A stretch of DNA of 13,743 nucleotides from Bacteroidetes bacterium UBA7692 (GTDB lineage: Bacteria > Bacteroidota > Bacteroidia > Chitinophagales > LD1): assembly GCA_002482725.1 (NCBI GenBank), contig DLGO01000143.1, forward strand, positions 1 through 13,743, written 5' to 3'. The position numbers and the translations under genes were made by a program. The notes beneath the pieces were generated by a model. It was not told the DNA's origin. It saw only the letters and a program-made list of their open reading frames with translations, and did no database searches. Below, piece after piece: positions 6,764-12,235 of the stretch; position 1 is the stretch's first letter; each line of letters begins with the position of its first letter.

Positions 6764-7426
6764 TTACCTGGCCCCAAACAACATACTACCTACCCTTATC
6801 ATAGTAGCACCCTGCACCAGGGCTATTTTATAATCGCTGCTCATACCCATCGATATTTCGCGGAAATAGTCCTTATCCTTAAACGCAGCAACCTTCAGAT
6901 TATCGAAGAACAGCTTTAGCGAGCGGAACTCCTCTCCTATCTGCTGTTCATTATCTGTATTGGTAGCCATACCCATCAATCCGCAGATACGGATGTTCTT
7001 CATAGCGGCAAATTCATCCGTGCCCAGCAGTTCCAGGGCCTCCATAGCGCTCAGTCCAAACTTGGTATCCTCTCTGGCTATATATATCTGTAGCAGGCAA
7101 TCTATTACCCGACCATGCTTTGCTGCCTGCTTATCTATCTCTGCCAGCAGTTTCATGCTGTCTACGGAGTGTACCATAGCTACAAATGGCGCTATATATT
7201 TCACCTTGTTGGTTTGCAGGTGTCCTATCAGGTGCCATTGTATATCCTTTGGCAGTACCTCCTGCTTATCGCACATTTCCTGCACCTTGTTTTCACCAAA
7301 TATGCGCTGGCCCGCATCGTATAGCTTCTGTATATCCTCCGCAGGCTTGGTTTTAGATACCGCTATCAGGCGCGCACCAAAGGGTGCCAGTTCTTTCTTT
7401 AATAATTCAAAATTTGCTGTATCCAT
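6764..7426 (-). CDS. yggS: YggS/PLPBP family pyridoxal-phosphate homeostasis protein
   Basis: A 220-residue cytoplasmic PLP-binding protein with the alanine-racemase-like TIM-barrel fold but no known catalysis. The family buffers PLP and affects vitamin B6 and amino-acid balance. Seen: IAVSKTKP (21-28) with the PLP lysine at Lys25, FGENKVQE (43-50), WHLIGHLQTNK (64-74), HSVDS (86-90), FGLS (near 128-131), CGLMGMAT, SMGMSSDY (192-199) and IRVGSMLFGAR (210-220). The last two are the phosphate-binding end of the barrel. The length is typical and complete. It is convergent with DUF3467 across the shared terminator. It is divergent from the DUF4296 lipoprotein, only 25 nt away, so the two promoters must overlap each other or the coding sequences. 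Confidence 0.95.
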   Translation of the reverse strand: MDTANFELLKKELAPFGARLIAVSKTKPAEDIQKLYDAGQRIFGENKVQEMCDKQEVLPKDIQWHLIGHLQTNKVKYIAPFVAMVHSVDSMKLLAEIDKQAAKHGRVIDCLLQIYIAREDTKFGLSAMEALELLGTDEFAAMKNIRICGLMGMATNTDNEQQIGEEFRSLKLFFDNLKVAAFKDKDYFREISMGMSSDYKIALVQGATMIRVGSMLFGAR

Positions 7427-7451
7427 CTGTCTTATAACCTATATTCGGGGC

Positions 7452-7808
7452 GTGAAAATACAATTTGGTTTGTTGTTATCGCTTATGGTTTTGCTCACTG
7501 CCTGCAGTCAGGGCTTCGACAACTCCATTCCCGAGGGTATCATTGCACCCGAGCAGATGAAACCCATACTGCTCGACATCCACCTGGCAGATGCCATAGG
7601 CGACAATGCAGGGGAAAAGGGCAAGGATGCCTCTGCCACTGCCAAACAATACAACAAAGCAGTATTCGCCAAGCATAAAATTAAGCCGGAGCAGTTTTAC
7701 CAAAGCATGCGCTTTTACGAAACACACCCCGCCGTAATGGATAAAATGTATGAGGAGCTGATGGTGGAAATGAGCAAGACAAATGCCAAAGTAAAAGCAG
7801 GGAAGTAA
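7452..7808 (+). CDS. DUF4296 lipoprotein
   Basis: A 118-residue lipoprotein. The frame is open far upstream (to 6960), but that part is antisense to yggS. The start that makes sense is the GTG at 7452, which opens directly into MKIQFGLLLSLMVLLTAC, a signal peptide with lipobox LTAC and Cys18 as lipid site. The mature part carries the DUF4296 pattern: an N-terminal segment IIAPEQMKPILLDIHLADA, then a helix with YNKAVFAKHKIKPEQFYQSM and FYETHPAVMDKMYEELM. The family is restricted largely to Bacteroidota and its function is not known to me. A TATATTCG box lies at 7440-7447, only 4 nt before the GTG. If it is a real -7 element the message would be nearly leaderless. A strong hairpin terminator follows. 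Confidence 0.87.
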   Translation: MKIQFGLLLSLMVLLTACSQGFDNSIPEGIIAPEQMKPILLDIHLADAIGDNAGEKGKDASATAKQYNKAVFAKHKIKPEQFYQSMRFYETHPAVMDKMYEELMVEMSKTNAKVKAGK

Positions 7809-7815
7809 CTAAATA

Positions 7816-7846
7816 CAAAAGGCTCCATCGTTGATGGAGCCTTTTG
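7816..7846. terminator. bidirectional terminator after the DUF4296 gene
   Basis: A 14-bp stem (7816-7829 with 7833-7846) has a 3-nt loop, a 5' A tract and a 3' T tract. It lies between the convergent DUF4296 gene (stop 7808) and the first Cys-rich lipoprotein gene (stop 7868). Confidence 0.88.
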
Positions 7847-7867
7847 CTTAATGATCAGGGTTCTTTA

Positions 7868-8065
7868 TTACAAAGAACATGTTTCGCCAGAAAGAGAATA
7901 CGTATCACATGCTGATTTGGCTTGTGACTTCGTAACATTCTTTAATTCAATGTTAGTCTTGTCTCCTGAAGAATCTGTACAAGTACAGGTGTAATCCTTT
8001 TTGCAAGAAGAAAAGCTACACATTAGGGCTAGTAGTGCTGCTGCACCGAACATTTTAAGTTTCAT
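7868..8065 (-). CDS. Cys-rich mini-lipoprotein, copy 1
   Basis: A 65-residue protein with a signal peptide ending FSSC (Cys21 lipidated). The mature chain is only 45 residues, with KKDYTCTCTD right after the lipid Cys, then Cys53 and Cys63 near the C-terminus. It shares the pattern C-x5-C-x-C-x(22-26)-C-x(9-14)-C with the next two leftward genes, so the four mature Cys probably form two disulfides in the periplasm. The mature part has an NVTKSQAKSACD helix before Cys53. I do not recognise a named family; the function is unknown. A possible 25-residue ORF begins 98 nt upstream and may share its transcript. A terminator follows at 7816-7846. Confidence 0.78.
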   Translation of the reverse strand: MKLKMFGAAALLALMCSFSSCKKDYTCTCTDSSGDKTNIELKNVTKSQAKSACDTYSLSGETCSL

Positions 8066-8085
8066 TGGTTAGAATGATTTTGGTT

Positions 8086-8163
8086 TTATAATGTGTCAAA
8101 GATTGCCAAAAAAATCAAAGCCCCCAAGATGATAACCGCAAAAAATTTGCCGTTTTTTGACAT
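8086..8163 (-). CDS. possible 25-residue membrane micropeptide
   Basis: A leftward ATG at 8163 opens a 25-codon frame ending in TAA at 8086. It starts MSKNGKFF, runs through an uninterrupted hydrophobic stretch (AVIILGALIFLAIF) and ends DTL. That is the layout of a single-pass small membrane protein with a positive, inside-facing N-terminus. It sits between the terminator of copy 2 and the start of copy 1 (20 nt away), in the same orientation. No strong ribosome binding site is seen, only a purine-rich AGTAAGAAT just before the ATG. It could also be a chance frame in a leader. Confidence 0.4.
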   Translation of the reverse strand: MSKNGKFFAVIILGALIFLAIFDTL

Positions 8164-8185
8164 ATTCTTACTAAATCTCTATTTT

Positions 8186-8234
8186 ATAACATAAGAAAGC
8201 GATACTATCAGATAGTATCGCTTTGTTATGTTAT
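8186..8234 (-). terminator. terminator of Cys-rich mini-lipoprotein copy 2
   Basis: A long inverted repeat has an inner 12-bp stem (8196-8207 with 8213-8224), one G-G mismatch, then 9 more pairs (8186-8194 with 8226-8234) and a 5-nt loop. It begins 40 nt past the stop of the leftward gene at 8274. The T tail is split by the outer stem, so the efficiency is uncertain. Confidence 0.7.
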
Positions 8235-8273
8235 CTACTTTGGCTTTTAGCCAGGGTTGTTGTTACCGTATTA

Positions 8274-8477
8274 TTAAAGACTGCATGAAGTATAGGTAGA
8301 ATCCTGCACTATCCTGCTTTCACAACCTATACGCGCATCTTCTTTTTTCACTTCTCTGTACTCAAACAAATCAAAACCTGTTGAAGAGTTGCAAGTGCAG
8401 AAGTATACCTTAGTACAAGATGTAAAAGTGCCTGCAAATACTAAAAGTGCTGCTATTATAAAGTATTGAAATTTCAT
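8274..8477 (-). CDS. Cys-rich mini-lipoprotein, copy 2
   Basis: A 67-residue protein with a hydrophobic signal peptide and lipobox FTSC (Cys21). The mature part starts TKVYFCTCNSS (Cys27, Cys29) and has two later cysteines (52 and 65), in the same arrangement as the genes on either side. The Tyr-x-Cys-Thr-Cys core and the closing CSL match copy 1, which suggests duplication followed by divergence. The middle holds an EVKKEDARIGCES segment equivalent to the helix of copy 1. The ATG at 8477 is preceded by TTTCAGGTAA, a plausible ribosome binding site. It has its own hairpin terminator, so the three copies are probably separate transcripts, not one operon. Function unknown; it is presumably a periplasm-facing lipoprotein. 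Confidence 0.76.
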   Translation of the reverse strand: MKFQYFIIAALLVFAGTFTSCTKVYFCTCNSSTGFDLFEYREVKKEDARIGCESRIVQDSTYTSCSL

Positions 8478-8604
8478 TTACCTGAAAGATTGATTGTTTA
8501 ATGAAAGCAAATATGAACAAAAATTATAAAAAAGAGGCTGTTTTGATTCTGCGGGTTAAATTCTAAAACAACTACATTCCATTTCAGGAATAATCATATA
8601 TGAT

Positions 8605-8829
8605 CTAATTCATTATAGTGCAGAATGCAGCTGTGCCTTGTGCCACTTCCTGTGCTTTTCTGTCACATCTGGTTTCTGCTTCTGTTCGGGTTCCATGAAT
8701 AATAAAGCTTGCATAGGTAGTTGCTCCTCCTGGTTCGGGAATGGTACATTCACATTGAAAATCTTTTTCGCAAGCGGAAAAAAGTGTGGCAAAAAAAAGA
8801 AATACAGGAATAGAAATTACCGTTTTCAT
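8605..8829 (-). CDS. Cys-rich mini-lipoprotein, copy 3
   Basis: Read from the ATG at 8829, 74 residues. A TTG 15 nt upstream would only add MKSIT before the signal peptide. The signal peptide ends LFSAC (Cys20), followed by EKDFQCECTIPEPGG (Cys26, Cys28), then Cys55 and Cys70. The spacing repeats that of copies 1 and 2, but the loop between the CxC and the third Cys is longer (26 residues) and contains Gly/Thr and an Arg-rich stretch (GTRTEAETRCDRK). It is the most diverged copy. A short palindrome and a weak stem lie just past the stop, with no convincing terminator. Function unknown. Confidence 0.74.
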   Translation of the reverse strand: MKTVISIPVFLFFATLFSACEKDFQCECTIPEPGGATTYASFIIHGTRTEAETRCDRKAQEVAQGTAAFCTIMN

Positions 8830-8854
8830 GGTTATTGATTTCAAAAGTTAATGG

Positions 8855-8887
8855 TATCAAATATCATATAAAAACTCATATCAAATA
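8855..8887. repeat. direct repeat TATCAAATA x2 upstream of copy 3
   Basis: TATCAAATA occurs at 8855-8863 and again at 8879-8887, 24 nt apart, in the 61-nt gap between tcdA and copy 3. The flanking GGTAT and ATACC can also pair to form a weak hairpin that might act as the tcdA terminator. Either an operator or chance in AT-rich sequence. Confidence 0.3.
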
Positions 8888-8890
8888 CCG

Positions 8891-9634
8891 CTAAGCATCT
8901 CCTCCGCTCAGGTCCCTGATAACCACGCTGGCTACAGTACACCCAAGTATCGCAGGCATATAGCTTACAGTGCCTATTGCGCTTTTCTTGTTACGGCCAT
9001 CTACCTCTACCACCCTTTCTTTTTCTATCGGTTCAGGCGTCCATACTGTTTTTATCCCTGTATAGATACCATGCTTGTGCAGCGCCTTGCGCACGTAGTA
9101 TGCCAGGTTGCAGTTATGTGTATGCTTTATATCTACCACCTTTATCTGCGAGGGGTCCTGCCTGCCTCCTGCGCCAAATGCGCTCACTATCTGCAGTCCC
9201 TTCTCCTTCGCTGTTTTCATCAGCAATACTTTTGGCTGCAGCGTATCTATGCAGTCCACCACATAGTCGTATGGCATTTCCTCCAGCAGCGCTTCTATAT
9301 TGGTTTCGTCTATATAAATCGGTTTTACGTTCAGTTTTATATCCGGGTTTACCGCACGTATCCTTTCGGCCATTACCTCTACTTTCAGTTGGCCAATGGT
9401 TGTATGCAGCGCCGGCAACTGTCGGTTGATATTACTTGCCTCTACCACATCAGCATCCACTATGGTCATAGTGCCTACACCCGAGCGGGCTATCATTTCG
9501 GCACATATTCCGCCTACACCTCCCAGTCCCACCATTAGTACCCTGGCATTTATCAGGCGGTTTATCTTCTCTTCCCCCAGCAACATATTTGTCCGCGCCA
9601 TCCAGGCTGGCACTCCGGTGTTTGTATCTCCCAT
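8891..9634 (-). CDS. tcdA: tRNA threonylcarbamoyladenosine dehydratase (TcdA/CsdL family)
   Basis: A 247-residue ThiF/E1-like enzyme. The family uses ATP to cyclise the t6A modification at tRNA position 37 to ct6A. Seen: an N-terminal helix with WMARTNMLLGEEKINRL (11-27), the nucleotide loop GLGGVGG (36-42), Asp60 after a hydrophobic strand, the NRQ motif (70-72), Lys84 in GQLKVEVM, and VVDCIDTLQPK (125-135). The second half has SAFGAGGRQDPSQI (151-164), typical of this branch, and a basic stretch (YVRKALHKHG) likely to touch tRNA. No CxxC zinc pair is present, as expected for TcdA and unlike MoeB/ThiF. Length is near E. coli TcdA. The gene is divergent from nth across 68 nt. TAAGTTTG on the minus strand (9665-9658) is a perfect TAnnTTTG match, 23 nt before its ATG. 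Confidence 0.92.
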   Translation of the reverse strand: MGDTNTGVPAWMARTNMLLGEEKINRLINARVLMVGLGGVGGICAEMIARSGVGTMTIVDADVVEASNINRQLPALHTTIGQLKVEVMAERIRAVNPDIKLNVKPIYIDETNIEALLEEMPYDYVVDCIDTLQPKVLLMKTAKEKGLQIVSAFGAGGRQDPSQIKVVDIKHTHNCNLAYYVRKALHKHGIYTGIKTVWTPEPIEKERVVEVDGRNKKSAIGTVSYMPAILGCTVASVVIRDLSGGDA

Positions 9635-9657
9635 CTACTGTTTCTCAATTCTTCTCG

Positions 9658-9665
9658 CAAACTTA
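9658..9665 (-). promoter_or_regulatory. candidate -7 box of the tcdA promoter
   Basis: TAAGTTTG read leftward fits the Bacteroidota -7 consensus TAnnTTTG exactly and lies 23 nt before the tcdA start. No TTG is found at the expected -33 spacing (TTA is the nearest), so support is partial. Confidence 0.4.
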
Positions 9666-9702
9666 GCGACCTTTGCCATAACTTAGTGTAGAGATTTAGC
9701 AA

Positions 9703-10317
9703 ATGAAGAAACAGGAGCGCGTAGACTTTGTAATAGAAAAGCTGGAAGAGCTATATCCCAAAACTCCCATACCACTCGACTTTAAAGATGGCTACACACT
9801 GCTAATAGCCGTACTGCTGTCTGCCCAGTGCACCGACAAAAGGGTAAATGAGGTAACGCCGTTCTTGTTTGAAAAGGCCGATACACCTCAGGCCATGGTA
9901 AAGTTGAGCGTAGACGAAATAAGGGATATCATTAGGCCATGCGGTCTTTCTCCTACCAAGTCCAAAGCCATACATACCCTGTCGCAGATATTGATAGACA
10001 AGCACAATGGCGAGGTACCCAACACCTACGAAGACCTGGAAAGCCTGCCGGGCGTAGGCCACAAAACAGCCAGCGTGGTCATGAGCCAATGGTTCCAATT
10101 CCCTGCTTTTCCGGTAGATACGCATATTCACAGGCTAATGACCCGCTGGAAGCTGACCAACGGCAAAAACGTGGAACAAACCGAAAAAGATGCTAAAAGG
10201 CTTTTCCCTGAAGCAATTTGGAACAAACTACACCTGCAAATTATTTTCTTTGGGCGCGAATACTGCCCGGCACGCGGCCACATAGAGGCAAACTGCCCTA
10301 TCTGCAGCAAAATATAA
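9703..10317 (+). CDS. nth: endonuclease III (DNA glycosylase/AP lyase) with a short, atypical Fe-S loop
   Basis: A 204-residue base-excision repair enzyme that removes oxidised pyrimidines and nicks abasic sites. The helix-hairpin-helix reads LPGVGHKTASVV (115-126) with the catalytic Lys121, followed by the second catalytic residue Asp139 in FPVDTHIHRL (136-145), as in E. coli Nth (Lys120, Asp138). The N-terminal half has LLIAVLLSAQCTDKRVNEVT (33-52), typical of the family. The C-terminus is unusual: Cys188 is followed by nine residues, then Cys198, two residues, Cys201, and the protein stops three residues later. The E. coli cluster is C-x6-C-x2-C-x5-C, so the fourth ligand is missing and the first spacing is longer. 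Catalysis does not need the cluster chemistry, so it is probably still active. It leads a rightward cluster with a CDF transporter (5 nt gap) and a Nudix gene. Confidence 0.93.
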   Translation: MKKQERVDFVIEKLEELYPKTPIPLDFKDGYTLLIAVLLSAQCTDKRVNEVTPFLFEKADTPQAMVKLSVDEIRDIIRPCGLSPTKSKAIHTLSQILIDKHNGEVPNTYEDLESLPGVGHKTASVVMSQWFQFPAFPVDTHIHRLMTRWKLTNGKNVEQTEKDAKRLFPEAIWNKLHLQIIFFGREYCPARGHIEANCPICSKI

Positions 10318-10322
10318 CAACA

Positions 10323-11321
10323 TTGACAAGCACCCCAACAAATGAAGTAAAGGTTCAGCGCATAGCACTGATAGTAGGTGTCATACTGCTGTTGATGAAG
10401 TTCGTGGCCTATGGCCTTACCAATTCCAACACCATACTTACCGATGCGCTGGAGTCTATAGTAAACGTGGTGGCAGGTGCATTTGCGCTCTACAGCATCA
10501 TATTGGCATCCAAGCCAAAAGACGAAGACCACCCTTACGGCCATGGCAAAATAGAGTTTATCTCCGCAGGCTTCGAAGGCATATTGATAATACTGGCCGG
10601 TGTACTTATTATGTGGAAGTCGGTATTCAACTTTTTTGAACCCGCCCCATTACATAAGCTGAATATAGGATTGGTATTGATTGGTATCTCCACTGTGGTT
10701 AACTACCTGCTCGGAGTATGGCTGATACAAACAGGTAAAAAAAGCGGCTCCTTTACCCTGCAGGCCGACGGTCAGCACCTGAAAGCAGATGCATATACCT
10801 CGCTGGCTATCATTATAGGACTGGTAGTAATCATGATTACAGGTATCGCGATACTGGATAGCATTGTAGCAATTGTTATGGCGCTGTTTATTTGCTACAC
10901 GGGAGTCAAGCTGATGCGCCGCTCGTTAGCGGGTATCATGGATGAAGCTGATTCGGACATAATAAACGATGTGGTAAAGCTATTGGCCGCGCACCGCCGC
11001 CCAAGCTGGGTAGACATGCACAACCTGCGTGTAATACAGTATGGCAGCAAGCTGCACATCGACTGCCACATTACGCTTCCCTACTACTATACATTAAACG
11101 AAGTGCACGACCAGATGGAGGAAGTATCCCATTTGGTTAACACCGAATTTGGTAAGCAGGTGGAGTTTTTCATTCACCCGGACCCATGCGTAGAAACATC
11201 GTGCAAGCTATGCATACTGGCCGAATGCCCTGTGCGCAAGCATGCATTTGAAGCTGCCGAAGAATGGAACACCGCCAACCTGACTCGAAATAAAAAACAC
11301 GGACTGGATGAAAAAGTATGA
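10323..11321 (+). CDS. cation diffusion facilitator (CDF) family metal transporter
   Basis: An integral inner-membrane protein that exports divalent cations (Zn, Fe, Mn or similar) by proton exchange. The frame is open back to an ATG at 10218, but that would overlap nth by 100 nt. The TTG at 10323, 5 nt after the nth stop, gives 332 residues opening MTSTPTNEVKVQRIAL and is my choice. Six transmembrane helices are apparent. TM2 has LTDALESIVNVVAGAF, the next loop DHPYGHGKIEF, and TM5 LKADAYTSLA with the paired His/Asp ligand helix (QHLKAD). The cytoplasmic C-terminal domain ends with a Cys cluster, C289-x4-C294-x2-C297-x4-C302, which is not general to the CDF family. The TM2 site is E...N, not the D/H...D of FieF and ZnT, a variant I recall from other bacterial CDFs. 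The metal specificity cannot be read off. It overlaps the Nudix start by 14 nt. Confidence 0.9.
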   Translation: MTSTPTNEVKVQRIALIVGVILLLMKFVAYGLTNSNTILTDALESIVNVVAGAFALYSIILASKPKDEDHPYGHGKIEFISAGFEGILIILAGVLIMWKSVFNFFEPAPLHKLNIGLVLIGISTVVNYLLGVWLIQTGKKSGSFTLQADGQHLKADAYTSLAIIIGLVVIMITGIAILDSIVAIVMALFICYTGVKLMRRSLAGIMDEADSDIINDVVKLLAAHRRPSWVDMHNLRVIQYGSKLHIDCHITLPYYYTLNEVHDQMEEVSHLVNTEFGKQVEFFIHPDPCVETSCKLCILAECPVRKHAFEAAEEWNTANLTRNKKHGLDEKV

Positions 11322-11877
11322 GGGGGTAAACCCATGGACCAAGCTTAGCAGCGAAATTAAATACGACAATCCGTGGATAGCCATAGATGAGCACCAGGTG
11401 CTAAACCCCGCAGGTAAGCCGGGCATATACGGCAAAGTTCATTTCAAGAATCTGGCAGTAGCCATAGTGCCGCTGGATGAAGAGCTGAACACCTGGATAG
11501 TAGGCCAGTACCGCTATACCCACGACAGCTACGAATGGGAAGTACCCGAAGGTGGCTGCCCCGAAAACACCCTTCCACTAGACACCGCAAAACGCGAGCT
11601 GCACGAAGAAGTGGGGCTGGTGGCCGACAACTACGAGTTGGTACTGGAGATGCAGCTATCCAACTCTGTAACAGATGAAGTATCCTATACCTACATAGCT
11701 ACCGGACTGAAATATGTAGGCGAAAAACCTGAAGAGGATGAGGTACTGCACATCAAAAAACTGCCCTTTATCGAACTGGTAGCCATGACCATGCGCGGCG
11801 AAATACGTGATGCACTGGCTGTAGCCAGCATACTGAAGGTAAATGCATTATTGAGGGAAAGAGGTCAGCTAAAATAA
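11308..11877 (+). CDS. Nudix hydrolase (ADP-ribose/nucleotide-sugar pyrophosphatase-like)
   Basis: A 189-residue Nudix protein. The box falls at residues 82-104: GG at 82-83, and REL-H-EE-V-G-L at 96-104, with both catalytic Glu (100, 101) present. The Glu normally expected 8 residues before the Arg (GX5E) is Thr88. A beta-rich N-terminal part (KYDNPWIAIDEHQVLNP, 18-34) and the strand VHFKNLAVAIVPLD (44-57) precede the box, with WEVPEGG (77-83), as in ADP-ribose and NDP-sugar hydrolases. A short C-terminal helix follows. The substrate is not certain. The ATG at 11308 overlaps the end of the CDF gene by 14 nt, so translation is likely coupled. The gene ends one base short of the convergent membrane-protein stop. 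Confidence 0.9.
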   Translation: MKKYEGVNPWTKLSSEIKYDNPWIAIDEHQVLNPAGKPGIYGKVHFKNLAVAIVPLDEELNTWIVGQYRYTHDSYEWEVPEGGCPENTLPLDTAKRELHEEVGLVADNYELVLEMQLSNSVTDEVSYTYIATGLKYVGEKPEEDEVLHIKKLPFIELVAMTMRGEIRDALAVASILKVNALLRERGQLK

Positions 11878-11878
11878 G

Positions 11879-12226
11879 CTACTCCTGCTCCGACTTAGAA
11901 GGCACCATATATGCTTTAGCATAGGCCGCAGCCACCGTGAGCAACCCTAAAATAAAGAAGGCTATAGCATAAGGCCGCATACCATCCTTATAAAAGAACT
12001 CCCCCGTCATCCATATAGAGTTGGCCGTAATCCAGAAGGTAACTGCCAGGTTTACCAGCATATCTTCTATATGGCTCCTGGTCTTCCATGTAATGTAGAT
12101 AGCCAAAGTGATAGTGGGTACGATCATGATCATACCTGCCAGATGAATATTTGCCACCCAAAAAAGATCCTTGAACAACCAGAGGATAATGTGAAAGTTC
12201 TCCGCTTTCTTAATACTTGAAAACAT
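11879..12226 (-). CDS. small membrane protein of unknown function
   Basis: A 115-residue protein with an amphipathic N-terminal stretch (ENFHIILWLFKDLFWVANIH, 9-28) and about three hydrophobic segments at 26-47, 57-75 and 86-104. A charged turn between them carries KTRSHIED (48-55), and the tail is hydrophilic (SKSEQE). No catalytic motif or family is recognised with certainty; the LFKDLFWV motif at the start may be a conserved signature. It lies 9 nt after the lipoprotein gene upstream, so the two look co-transcribed. Its stop (11879) is one nucleotide from the Nudix stop on the other strand and no terminator is present between them. The start at 12226 is the first ATG of the frame. Confidence 0.72.
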   Translation of the reverse strand: MFSSIKKAENFHIILWLFKDLFWVANIHLAGMIMIVPTITLAIYITWKTRSHIEDMLVNLAVTFWITANSIWMTGEFFYKDGMRPYAIAFFILGLLTVAAAYAKAYMVPSKSEQE

Positions 12227-12235
12227 CTGCGGCCC

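Noticed and set aside
6960..7451. Rightward extension of the DUF4296 frame before the GTG at 7452
   Set aside because: The region is antisense to yggS, which has intact PLP-binding motifs; the signal peptide begins exactly at the GTG.
8501..8566. 21-codon rightward ORF between mini-lipoproteins 2 and 3
   Set aside because: Very short, lysine-rich from A-rich DNA, no ribosome site, terminator or signal features; likely chance.
8593..8604. Palindrome ATCATATATGAT just past the stop of copy 3
   Set aside because: Too short and AT-rich to be distinguished from chance; no T-tract with a stable stem.
10218..10322. ATG start of the CDF gene inside nth
   Set aside because: The 35 added residues overlap nth out of frame and do not resemble a CDF N-terminus.
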